Below, piece by piece: positions 13,830 through 21,453 of a stretch of 26,507 nt of DNA. The position numbers and the translations under genes are program-made. The first letter of the stretch is position 1, and each line of letters opens with the position of its first letter. Source of the DNA: Actinomycetota bacterium (GTDB taxonomy: Bacteria; Actinomycetota; Acidimicrobiia; Acidimicrobiales; Ilumatobacteraceae). Under the pieces are notes generated by a model, which saw only the letters and a list, made by a program, of their open reading frames with translations, ran no database searches and was not told the origin of the DNA. The stretch is from assembly GCA_005793785.1 (NCBI GenBank), contig SXPW01000018.1:1-26507 (forward strand), given 5' to 3'.

Positions 13830-15461
13830 ATGCGCGTTCGTTGGCTCGGGCGGGTCAACTACCGCGACGCCCTCGCGCTACAGGAGGGACTCTTTGCCTT
13901 CGCGCGACAGGACTACCTGCTCATGCTTGAGCACCATCACGTGTTCACGTATGGTGCGTCGGCCGACCTCGCGAACAATTTGCGTTGCACGCCCGAGGAA
14001 GTTGGGGCGGAATTGGTTCGCGTCAATCGGGGAGGTGACATCACCTACCACGGACCGGGACAACTGGTGGTCTATCCGATTCGTTCGCTGCCAGGCAAAT
14101 ACGGAGATGCATCGCCCGCCGACGTCACTGCGTACGTGTGCAGCGTCGAGCAACTGGTGATCGACGCGCTCGCGGAGTTGCACATCGAGGCGGGTCGCAA
14201 AACCGGGTACCCGGGTGTGTGGCTCGACCCCAACACCGATCGAGCGCGAAAAATCTGTGCGATCGGTGTGCGGGTGGCGCGCGGTTCGACGTCGCGTCGC
14301 ACGATGCACGGATTCGCCCTCAACGTCAACCCGGACCTGCGCTACATGCGCGAGCACATCGTGCCGTGCGGTATCGGTGAGTGGCCGGTCACCTCGTTGC
14401 GGGAGGAGGGCAGTGTGGCCACCGTGCGCGAGGTTGCCGACGTGGTGGCTCGTCTGGCGATGGAACGATGGCCAACCACCCCGTATGCAGACGAATCGGC
14501 GAGTCGGGGGATGGGTCTGCCGCTCAACGATCGAGCCGACGTTGCCTGGGAATACGAACCGGACGTCGTCGGATTCCAGATCACCGAGCGCAAGCCCGAG
14601 TGGTTGCGCCCGCGAGTACGACACGGCGTCGAGGTGTTGGCAACCAAGCAGACGCTCCGTGACTTGCAATTGGTCACGGTTTGCGAGGAGGCCGGCTGCC
14701 CGAACCTGTCCGAGTGCTGGCGGGACGGCACCGCAACGTTCATGGTGTTGGGCGAGCGATGCACCCGCGCGTGCGGATTCTGTCTCGTGGACACCCGCAA
14801 ACCCTTGGCGCCCGACATGGATGAGCCACGTCGCGTTGCAGAAGCCGTCGCGCGAATGGGTTTGAGTCACTCCGTTCTCACCATGGTGGCGCGTGATGAC
14901 CTGTCCGACGGCGGCTTCGCGCACGTCGCGCGCTGCGTCGATGCGATTCGACTCGAGAATCCGGCAACGGTCGTGGAGACGCTGGTGTCCGACGCGAAGG
15001 GGGACGACACGTCCCTGCAATTCCTGTTCGACGTCAAGCCCGACGTGTTCAACCACAACATCGAGACGGTGGCGCGCCTCCAACGCGTGGTTCGCCCGTC
15101 GGCTGGGTACGCACGGAGTCTGTCGGTCCTGGCGCGAGCCAAGAGGGCGGGTCTCGTCACGAAATCGGGCTTCATGCTCGGATTGGGAGAAGAACGTCAC
15201 GAAGTCGAATCGCTGTTGGCCGACCTAGCCTGCGTCGGCGTGAGCATCGTGACGATCGGGCAGTATCTGCGCCCGTCGAGCAATCATCTGCCGGTGGTTC
15301 GTTGGGCGCGACCCGACGAATTCGATCACTACAAGACGTTCGGTCAGCGGCTCGGTATCACCCACGTTGAGGCGAGTCCACTCACACGATCGAGTTACCA
15401 CGCCAAGCAGTCGGCGGACGAAGCCGGCGTCGCAACGCCCGTCCTGGTGCGACAGAACTGA
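13830..15461 (+). CDS. lipB-lipA: Fused octanoyltransferase (LipB) and lipoyl synthase (LipA)
   Basis: A single 543-residue frame joins both steps of de novo lipoylation. The LipB part (about 1-215) moves octanoate from acyl carrier protein to the E2 lysine and has RGGDITYHGPGQ (67-78), K141, H160 and the acyl-enzyme C180 (VPCGIG). The LipA part (about 250-543) inserts two sulfurs by radical-SAM chemistry. It has the auxiliary-cluster cysteines C285, C290 and C296 (CEEAGCPNLSEC), radical-SAM cysteines C311, C315 and C318, and the C-terminal RSSY (520-523) supplying the cluster's serine ligand. All key residues are intact. About 30-35 residues link the halves. An in-frame ATG at 14511 (M228), preceded by a G-rich run, could also start a separate LipA. 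The ATG at 13830 follows the dlaT stop directly. Confidence 0.93.
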   Translation: MRVRWLGRVNYRDALALQEGLFAFARQDYLLMLEHHHVFTYGASADLANNLRCTPEEVGAELVRVNRGGDITYHGPGQLVVYPIRSLPGKYGDASPADVTAYVCSVEQLVIDALAELHIEAGRKTGYPGVWLDPNTDRARKICAIGVRVARGSTSRRTMHGFALNVNPDLRYMREHIVPCGIGEWPVTSLREEGSVATVREVADVVARLAMERWPTTPYADESASRGMGLPLNDRADVAWEYEPDVVGFQITERKPEWLRPRVRHGVEVLATKQTLRDLQLVTVCEEAGCPNLSECWRDGTATFMVLGERCTRACGFCLVDTRKPLAPDMDEPRRVAEAVARMGLSHSVLTMVARDDLSDGGFAHVARCVDAIRLENPATVVETLVSDAKGDDTSLQFLFDVKPDVFNHNIETVARLQRVVRPSAGYARSLSVLARAKRAGLVTKSGFMLGLGEERHEVESLLADLACVGVSIVTIGQYLRPSSNHLPVVRWARPDEFDHYKTFGQRLGITHVEASPLTRSSYHAKQSADEAGVATPVLVRQN

Positions 15462-15477
15462 TCGAAGTCGGCCAACG

Positions 15478-16335
15478 ATGTCTTCTCGCGCACTGAACCA
15501 AATCATCACCGCCGAACGCACCGTCGAAGGTGGAGGTTTCGTGGTGCGCCGTCCGTTTCCCACGTCCCGGGTGAGTCACATCGACCCGTTCCTGCTCCTC
15601 GACGAGATGGGTCCGGTCGAGTACGCCCCGGGCAAGGCGATCGGTGCGCCCGAACATCCGCATCGCGGATTCGAAACCGTCACGTACCTGCTGCACGGCG
15701 CCATGGAGCACCGAGACACCACCGGCGCCGTTGCGACGATTCGACCGGGCGGCGTCCAGTGGATGACCGCCGGCTCGGGAGTGGTGCACAGCGAGTTGCC
15801 GACGCCCGATTTCCTCGCCACCGGTGGACGAATGCATGGATTCCAACTCTGGGTGAATCTGCCGGCCAGTGCCAAGATGATCGCGCCGCGCTACCAGGGG
15901 TTCGACTCCGACGAGTTGCGTCGCGTGTCGCTCGCCCACGGCGGTGAAGTTCGCGTGGTGGCCGGCACCGTGATGGGAATCACCGGTGCGGTACAAACGA
16001 CGAGTCCGATGACCTATGCACACGTCCTGTTGCGTGCCGGGGAGGAAGTGACGTGGGAACCCTCCGACGGTCATACCGCGCTGGTGCACGTGTTCGAAGG
16101 AGAACTTCTCGCCAACTCGCACGGCGGCGTGTCCGGCCAGATGCTCGTGTTCGAGCGTTCGAGCGGCAGGATCGTGCTCACCACCAACGAGTCGGCTCAG
16201 GCGTTGTTGCTCGGAGGTCAACCGCTGGGTGAACCGGTGGTTCGCTACGGACCATTCGTGATGAACACGCGAGAGCAGATCGTGCAGGCATTCGAGGACT
16301 ACGAAGCCGGTCGACTCGTCACGAGCAGTCGGTAG
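15478..16335 (+). CDS. Pirin family protein (cupin)
   Basis: 285-residue bicupin of the pirin family. The metal ligands of the first cupin are in place: H60 and H62 (HPHRGFE), then H104 and E106 (VVHSE). The family blocks SHIDPFLLLDEMGP and MHGFQLWVNLPASAKM are also present. Characterised pirins act as quercetin 2,3-dioxygenases or as regulatory partners; one report links a bacterial pirin to pyruvate dehydrogenase E1 control. That link is suggestive given the E2/E3/lipoylation genes just upstream, but it is only inference here. The ATG at 15478 is chosen because the family N-terminus starts there; the longer open frame runs back over the lipA end. There is a 16-nt gap to lipB-lipA. Confidence 0.9.
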   Translation: MSSRALNQIITAERTVEGGGFVVRRPFPTSRVSHIDPFLLLDEMGPVEYAPGKAIGAPEHPHRGFETVTYLLHGAMEHRDTTGAVATIRPGGVQWMTAGSGVVHSELPTPDFLATGGRMHGFQLWVNLPASAKMIAPRYQGFDSDELRRVSLAHGGEVRVVAGTVMGITGAVQTTSPMTYAHVLLRAGEEVTWEPSDGHTALVHVFEGELLANSHGGVSGQMLVFERSSGRIVLTTNESAQALLLGGQPLGEPVVRYGPFVMNTREQIVQAFEDYEAGRLVTSSR

Positions 16336-16342
16336 TGAAAAC

Positions 16343-17434
16343 ATGACGTCGTTGTACGCCACTCGCATTGGTCGAGCGCGGCGGCAGATGCATGCCCGTG
16401 GTGTGGATGCGCTCCTCGTCTCGGTCGGATTCGACCTGCCGTACCTCATCGGTTATCACGCGATGCCACTCGAACGACTGACCGCCTTGGTGGTGACGTC
16501 GGAGCGGGCGACGTTGGTGGTACCACGACTCGAGGCGGCTCGAGTCACGCATCATCCGGAGGTCTTCGACATCGTGGCTTGGAACGAGACCGACGATCCC
16601 GTCGCTACCACGGCGACGCTGATCGGATCGTCCCGTCGAATCGCGGTAGGCGATCAGATGTGGTCACGGTTCTTGGTGGAGTTGCTCCCGCACCTCAAGG
16701 AACGCGAGTTCGTCCGCTCCGTGGACGTGGTGGGAGCGATGCGAATCAACAAGGACGACGCCGAGATCGCGTCGCTCAGCGCTGCCGGTGCGGCCGCCGA
16801 TCGGGTTGCTGCACAACTTCAGGGCGGCGAGATTCCGCTCATCGGTCGAACGGAGGCCCAGGTGTCGGCCGACATCTCGGCACGACTCATCGCCGAGGGT
16901 CACGACGTGGTCAATTTTGCGATCGTGGCGGCCGGCGAGAATGCCGCGAGTCCCCACCACCATGCCGGTGATCGAGTGATCAAACACGGGGAAATCGTGT
17001 TGTGCGATTTCGGTGGAACGATGGCCGGCTACTGCAGCGACATCACCCGTTGCGTCCACCTCGGGGAACCTCCTGCGGACGTCGCTCGGGCATGGATGGA
17101 CTTGCGCCGCGCACAGGAGGCAGGCGTCGCCGCCGGAATCGTCGGGGCAACCTGCGAGAGCGTCGACGCGGCGGCTCGCGAGGTACTCGTCGAAGCAGGT
17201 TGGGGCGGGTACTTCATTCATCGCACTGGGCACGGCATCGGAATGGAAGCACACGAGGAGCCGTACATGGTGAGTGGAAACGCGTTGCCGATTGCCGCCG
17301 GACACGCCTTCAGCGTCGAGCCAGGCATCTACGTGGAGGGAAAGTGGGGAATGCGACTGGAGGACATCGTCGTGGCCACCGAAGCCGGACCGCGACGACT
17401 GAATCACACTCCGCGCGACCTCGTCGTCCTGTGA
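16343..17434 (+). CDS. M24 family metallopeptidase (Xaa-Pro aminopeptidase-like)
   Basis: 363-residue pita-bread-fold peptidase with a creatinase-type N-terminal domain (1-130). All five dinuclear metal ligands are present: D222 (CDFGG), D233 (CSDITR), H297 (RTGHGIG), E326 (SVEPGIY) and E340 (MRLEDIV). H304 in EAHEEPYM is also conserved. It is cytoplasmic with no signal peptide. The likely activity is removal of an N-terminal residue before proline, or cleavage of a dipeptide, with specificity not evident. It begins 7 nt after pirin and is probably in the same transcript. No functional tie to lipoylation is obvious. Confidence 0.92.
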   Translation: MTSLYATRIGRARRQMHARGVDALLVSVGFDLPYLIGYHAMPLERLTALVVTSERATLVVPRLEAARVTHHPEVFDIVAWNETDDPVATTATLIGSSRRIAVGDQMWSRFLVELLPHLKEREFVRSVDVVGAMRINKDDAEIASLSAAGAAADRVAAQLQGGEIPLIGRTEAQVSADISARLIAEGHDVVNFAIVAAGENAASPHHHAGDRVIKHGEIVLCDFGGTMAGYCSDITRCVHLGEPPADVARAWMDLRRAQEAGVAAGIVGATCESVDAAAREVLVEAGWGGYFIHRTGHGIGMEAHEEPYMVSGNALPIAAGHAFSVEPGIYVEGKWGMRLEDIVVATEAGPRRLNHTPRDLVVL

Positions 17435-17480
17435 GGTTGCAGGCACGGGCGACGCCGGCCGATGCGAACGTGTCGACGCC

Positions 17481-18209
17481 ATGAGGCTCGATGCAGCAAC
17501 GGTGATGTTGCAGTGGGCGAGTGGCGGAATGTTGTTCTTCGTTTTTACGATGCGGTCCGGTGAGATCTCCGTCGGCTATGGAAAGTTGTTGCGAGCGGTG
17601 TACGCCGCCATCGCAGTGATCGGCGTGGTCCTGGGTGCGGCATTCGATTTCGTCCTCGTGCGCGAGGCTGCCGGAGTGTGCCTTGCTGCACTGGCACTCG
17701 TCGCGTTCGCACGACGCGACACGAGGCTCGACTGGATTGCGACGCTCCTGGGTTTCGTGGGGGTGGCGGCAGCGGCGCTCGCCTCCGACCACACCGCCGA
17801 CGCCCTGTGGTTGGCTCGGCTTCTCGTCGGCGCGGCATTCCTCGGCTTGGTGAGCGACGCGATGCTCCTTGGTCATTGGTACCTCGTGCAGCCTGGAATG
17901 CCCCGCAAGTTGTTGAATCAACTCACCAACGTGTTGCTCGTGGTGTGGCCGATCGAAATCCTGGTGTTCCTGTTGCCAACGGGGATGATCAGTGTGCTCA
18001 CCGGTGAGATCGACGACGGATGGAACGGCGTGCTTGGTTGGTTCTGGTTGGCATGTGCCGCATTGACGGGAGTGCTCGCGTGGTTCACACGCGCAGCATT
18101 GCGCGAACGCAGTTACTCCGCGGTGATGGCCGCAACGGGTTTGAGTTACTTGGCAATCCTCATGGGCTTTGGCACCGACTTGATTGCCCGCGCGCTACTG
18201 ATGGCCTGA
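17481..18209 (+). CDS. Multi-pass membrane protein of unknown function
   Basis: I do not recognise this family. The 242-residue protein has seven or eight hydrophobic segments spread along its length (about 5-24, 38-62, 64-78, 90-106, 113-135, 150-168, 182-202 and 212-238), leaving short loops and no soluble domain. The stretch AMLLGHWYLVQPGMPRKLLNQL after segment five is the most distinctive, with His, Trp and Tyr near the membrane edge. That could be a cofactor or ligand site, which is speculation. It follows the M24 gene by 46 nt and ends 24 nt from the convergent amidase gene. No promoter was found in the gap. Confidence 0.7.
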   Translation: MRLDAATVMLQWASGGMLFFVFTMRSGEISVGYGKLLRAVYAAIAVIGVVLGAAFDFVLVREAAGVCLAALALVAFARRDTRLDWIATLLGFVGVAAAALASDHTADALWLARLLVGAAFLGLVSDAMLLGHWYLVQPGMPRKLLNQLTNVLLVVWPIEILVFLLPTGMISVLTGEIDDGWNGVLGWFWLACAALTGVLAWFTRAALRERSYSAVMAATGLSYLAILMGFGTDLIARALLMA

Positions 18210-18233
18210 CTGCGAACCCTCGGAGAGCGACGA

Positions 18234-19619
18234 TCAGCCGCGAGGGGCGATGTGCGGCCAGGGACGCGACCGCTCGAACGCGAGTGCCAGTTCGAGCAAC
18301 AACGGTTCGCAGAAGTGACGTGCCATCACTTGCAGCCCGACGGGTAGTCCGTCAACCGTTCCGGCCGGAATCGAGATGCCCGGATTGCCGTAGATGTTCG
18401 CCGGGAATGTGAGGACTCCGTTGTTCCCCGCGCCGGCGACGATGCCGCCGAACGTATCGGGCAACGGTCCTTGTGCATCGAAGGCAACGTCCGGGTTGCT
18501 GGCGGTGATGACCAGGTCGACCGCGCTGAAGATTTCGGTCATGCGACGGTTGAGTTCCACGCGACGCATCTCGAACTTTCCGCGCGCCTCCGTTCCGTAC
18601 AAACTTCCCGTGCGTTCCAGACCGAATCGCATTTCGGGAGTGAGCATGTCCGCGCACGCCGGCCAGTGATCGCGCAACTCGTGGGCGAGTGCCGCCATGC
18701 CGGTGATCGACCATGCGGCTCCGAGTCGTGGCAACGAGGTATCGACGTTGTCGACCCGGCGCAGGCCGGCGATCGACACGAGATGTTCGGCGGCCTCTTC
18801 GAGTACCGCCCACATCGCAGGCGACACGACGGCAGATCCCCAGTCGCTCACCACGACGGCACGTAGACCTCGAGTCGGCACGGATCCCAAACCGGCTTCC
18901 CAACCCTCGACTCGCGGCAGGCTGAGCGGATCGTTGCCCTCGTGACCGTTGCACACGTCGAACCAACGAGCGGTGTCGCGAACGCTGCGCGTGAGACACC
19001 CGACGGTGGTGGTGAGGTTCCCGTTTGGAGCGCCGGGCCCACGGGGGATTCGTCCGTAGGTGGATTTCAAACCGACGAGGCCGGTGAATCCGGCGGGAAT
19101 CCGGATCGATCCACCGCCGTCGCCACCAGTCGCCAGGGTGACGAGACCACCCGCCACTGCGGAGGCACTTCCACCCGACGAACCACCCGGAGTGTGACCG
19201 TGTTTCCACGGATTGTGGGTTGCGCCGTGCAACAACGTTCGGGTGAGGTTCACTCCGCCGAATTCGCTCGACGTGGTCTGACCGACCAACACCGCACCAG
19301 CACCCTTGGCGCGCTGCAGCATCGTGTCGGTGCTGGTGGCAATGCGATCCTTGAAGACGAGGCTGGCATCGGTATCGGGCCATCCCGCATGTCGCTCGAG
19401 TTCCTTGACTCCGATCGGTAATCCGCCGAACGGCAAGGTGGGATCGGATTTGCGGGCAGCGTCGAGTGCTGCTTCGCGATCGAGGAAACAAAAGGCGTTG
19501 AGGTCGCTCGCATCGATCGCGTCGTAACACGCTTGCAGTTCCTCGACCGGTGACCGTTCCCCGCGACGGAACGCTTCGACGAGCGATACCGCGTCACCTT
19601 GCCACGGAACGTCAGCCAC
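18234..19619 (-). CDS. Amidase signature family hydrolase
   Basis: 461-residue amidase with a complete Ser-cisSer-Lys triad: K72 (PIGVKE), S147 (PGGSSGGS) and S171 (GGDGGGSIRIPAGF). The 24-residue spacing between the serines matches the family. Substrates range from short amides to fatty amides and cannot be read from sequence. VKELERHAGWPDTDAS replaces the commoner VKDN block after the lysine. The GTG at 19619 is preferred: TACGAT stands 6 nt upstream and the N-terminus (about 13 residues before SLVEAFRRGERSPVE) suits the family. The ATG at 19643, eight codons further up, is the alternative and lacks promoter spacing. It is a lone gene divergent from the thioesterase. Confidence 0.9.
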   Translation of the reverse strand: MADVPWQGDAVSLVEAFRRGERSPVEELQACYDAIDASDLNAFCFLDREAALDAARKSDPTLPFGGLPIGVKELERHAGWPDTDASLVFKDRIATSTDTMLQRAKGAGAVLVGQTTSSEFGGVNLTRTLLHGATHNPWKHGHTPGGSSGGSASAVAGGLVTLATGGDGGGSIRIPAGFTGLVGLKSTYGRIPRGPGAPNGNLTTTVGCLTRSVRDTARWFDVCNGHEGNDPLSLPRVEGWEAGLGSVPTRGLRAVVVSDWGSAVVSPAMWAVLEEAAEHLVSIAGLRRVDNVDTSLPRLGAAWSITGMAALAHELRDHWPACADMLTPEMRFGLERTGSLYGTEARGKFEMRRVELNRRMTEIFSAVDLVITASNPDVAFDAQGPLPDTFGGIVAGAGNNGVLTFPANIYGNPGISIPAGTVDGLPVGLQVMARHFCEPLLLELALAFERSRPWPHIAPRG

Positions 19620-19625
19620 GGCCCC

Positions 19626-19631
19626 ATCGTA
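19626..19631 (-). promoter_or_regulatory. Candidate -10 TACGAT before the amidase GTG
   Basis: On the minus strand TACGAT ends 6 nt before the GTG at 19619. It is the same hexamer as at trkA. It lies inside the reading frame if the ATG at 19643 is used, which argues for the GTG. Confidence 0.38.
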
Positions 19632-19646
19632 CGATGCCGTCATCGT

Positions 19647-19652
19647 TAGCCT
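19647..19652 (+). promoter_or_regulatory. Candidate -10 TAGCCT before the thioesterase gene
   Basis: TAGCCT ends 7 nt before the ATG at 19660, with no ribosome-binding site between. It would start the thioesterase-LLM-ABC transcript as a leaderless message. The same hexamer precedes the SDR39U1 gene. Confidence 0.42.
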
Positions 19653-19659
19653 GCAAACG

Positions 19660-20457
19660 ATGGATTCACGCGCGTTCCTCGGATTACAGCGCGAATCGCA
19701 AACCAGGTTCTCGCTGCAGGTGGAACCGCGCCTGGCAACGAGTGGAAGCTTTCTCTTCGGAGGAGCAGGTCTCGGTGCCGGCGTCGCCGCGCTCGAAGCC
19801 GTGACACAGCGCCCGTGCACATGGGCGACGGCGCAGTACCTGTCGTACGCAAAACTCGGTGAGCGGCTAGACATCGACGTCACGGTCGCCGTGGAGGGCA
19901 GCAGTGTGACCCAAGCCAGAGCCGTTTGTCGAGTCGGTGATCGAGAGGTGCTCACGGTGAACGCGGCACTCGGCGACAGGAATTTCGACGCCAACGGACA
20001 GTTCGTGGAGATGCCGACGACGATTCCGCCCGATGAGTCGCGCCCACGGGTGTTGCGGGCCGCGCATGCGAACTCGATCATGGAGGCGCTCGACATGCGG
20101 ATAGCCAAGGGTCGCGACCTCGACGATCTCGATGGAACCCCGAGCGACGGTCGAACGATCATGTGGGTCCGAATCAAGTCCCTGGTGGACGGACTCGACG
20201 CCCCGGCATTGGGAATCCTCGGCGACTTCGTGCCGATGGCGGCCGGACAGGCCCTCGGTTTGCGAGCGGGAGGGAACAGCCTCGACAACACCATTCGATT
20301 TTCACGCCTGGTGGCGACCGACTGGGTACTGCTCGACATTCAAATCGAGTCGGTGCAACGAGGATTCGCCCACGGCACGATCCAAATGTTCGCGCAGAAC
20401 GGAACGTTGCTCGCCACCGCCAGTCAGAGTTGTATCGCTCGAAAGTGGAAGACTTAG
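19660..20457 (+). CDS. TesB-like acyl-CoA thioesterase family protein (double hotdog)
   Basis: 265-residue protein built as two hotdog domains, as in acyl-CoA thioesterase II. The first half has GSFLFGGAGLGAGVAALEA and WATAQYLSYAKLGERLDIDV. The second half has LGDFVP, NSLDNTIRF, WVLLDI, and the family end block GFAHGTIQMFAQNGTLLATASQ, where the final Gln corresponds to the catalytic Gln of TesB. It would hydrolyse acyl-CoA to free acid and CoA in the cytoplasm; chain length is unknown. It is followed 3 nt later by an LLM oxidoreductase, so the two are very likely co-transcribed. It is divergent from the amidase. Confidence 0.85.
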   Translation: MDSRAFLGLQRESQTRFSLQVEPRLATSGSFLFGGAGLGAGVAALEAVTQRPCTWATAQYLSYAKLGERLDIDVTVAVEGSSVTQARAVCRVGDREVLTVNAALGDRNFDANGQFVEMPTTIPPDESRPRVLRAAHANSIMEALDMRIAKGRDLDDLDGTPSDGRTIMWVRIKSLVDGLDAPALGILGDFVPMAAGQALGLRAGGNSLDNTIRFSRLVATDWVLLDIQIESVQRGFAHGTIQMFAQNGTLLATASQSCIARKWKT

Positions 20458-20460
20458 CCC

Positions 20461-21453
20461 GTGCAGCGACGCGATGGAATGACCGTTCCCTTGCCCGGGC
20501 ACCTGCACGCCCACGAGAAACAACTTCGGCGACTCGCCGACCTCGGCTACAGCGACATCTGGTCGGCGGAAGCCGACGGCGTCGACGCGTTCACACCGCT
20601 GGCAATGGCCGCCGCTTGGGAGCCGCGACTGAGGCTCGGCACGGCGATCGTTCCGGCATACACGCGGACTCCCGCGCTGTTCGCCCAGAGCGTTGCATCG
20701 CTCGCCGATGCCGCACCGGGTCGGTTTGCCATCGGCATCGGCTCGTCGAGCAACGTGATCATCGAGCGGTGGAACGGTATCCCGTTCGTGGAGCCGTACA
20801 AGAAGGTTCGTGATGTCGTGCGATTCCTGCGGGACGCGTTGAGCGGCGAAAAGGTCACGAAGCAATACGACACGTTCAAGGTGGACGGTTTCCGTCTCGG
20901 GGTTCGTCCCGAGGTGAAACCACCGATTCTCGTCGCGGCACTGCGCGAGGGCATGTTGCGACTGGCCGGACGCGAGGCCGACGGTGCGATCATCAATTGG
21001 TTGTCGCCCGATGACGTTCGGACGGTAACGAACGTGGTACACGATTCGGCGAGGAAGGCTGGTGCGGATCCGTCGACGAAGGAGATCGTCGCGAGAATAT
21101 TCGTCTGCCCGAGCGAGAACACCGAGGTCGTGCGAGCAGGCGCCCGATACGCCATCGCCGCCTACCTCAACGTTCCGGTGTACGCCGAATTTCATCGTTG
21201 GCTCGGACGCGGTGAGGCGTTGCAAGGCATGTGGGATGCGTGGAAGGCGGGAGACCGCAAGGCTGCGCTCGCGGCGATTCCGGATTCGGTCGTCGACGAC
21301 CTCGTCGTCCATGGCTCTCCGGCGGAGTGTCGAGCCAAGATCGATCGCTACTTCGCCAACGGGGTGAACACGTCGTCGTTGGCGCTGCTGCAGTTCGACC
21401 CGGCGGTCGATTTCTGGTCGGCAGTCGAGTCGCTGGCGCCATCCACCTCGTGA
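20461..21453 (+). CDS. LLM-class (F420- or flavin-dependent) oxidoreductase
   Basis: 330-residue luciferase-like monooxygenase fold protein (TIM barrel). Typical blocks are LADLGYSDIWSAEADGVD (25-42), RLGTAIVPAYTRTP (58-71) with the expected cis-peptide region, GRFAIGIGSSSNVIIERWNGIPF (87-109) and VAALREGMLRLAGREADGAIINW. The sequence resembles actinobacterial F420-dependent members more than FMN-type luciferases, but cofactor choice is not decided by motif alone. The substrate is unknown. The GTG start leaves 3 nt to the thioesterase stop; an ATG six codons in is an alternative. The stop overlaps the GTG of the first ABC gene (GTGA). Confidence 0.88.
   Translation: MQRRDGMTVPLPGHLHAHEKQLRRLADLGYSDIWSAEADGVDAFTPLAMAAAWEPRLRLGTAIVPAYTRTPALFAQSVASLADAAPGRFAIGIGSSSNVIIERWNGIPFVEPYKKVRDVVRFLRDALSGEKVTKQYDTFKVDGFRLGVRPEVKPPILVAALREGMLRLAGREADGAIINWLSPDDVRTVTNVVHDSARKAGADPSTKEIVARIFVCPSENTEVVRAGARYAIAAYLNVPVYAEFHRWLGRGEALQGMWDAWKAGDRKAALAAIPDSVVDDLVVHGSPAECRAKIDRYFANGVNTSSLALLQFDPAVDFWSAVESLAPSTS

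Noticed and set aside
14480..14600. A frameshift or sequencing error artificially joining lipB and lipA
   Set aside because: The frame runs unbroken through a linker with normal composition, and both halves stay in register to their ends. I cannot exclude a lost stop without independent reads, so I kept the fusion call.
13878..15200. A 440-codon minus-strand open frame opposite lipB-lipA
   Set aside because: It is a shadow of the fused gene; I see no motif, no promoter and no family resemblance.
18210..18233. A bidirectional terminator between the membrane protein and amidase genes
   Set aside because: The 24-bp gap shows no convincing inverted repeat.
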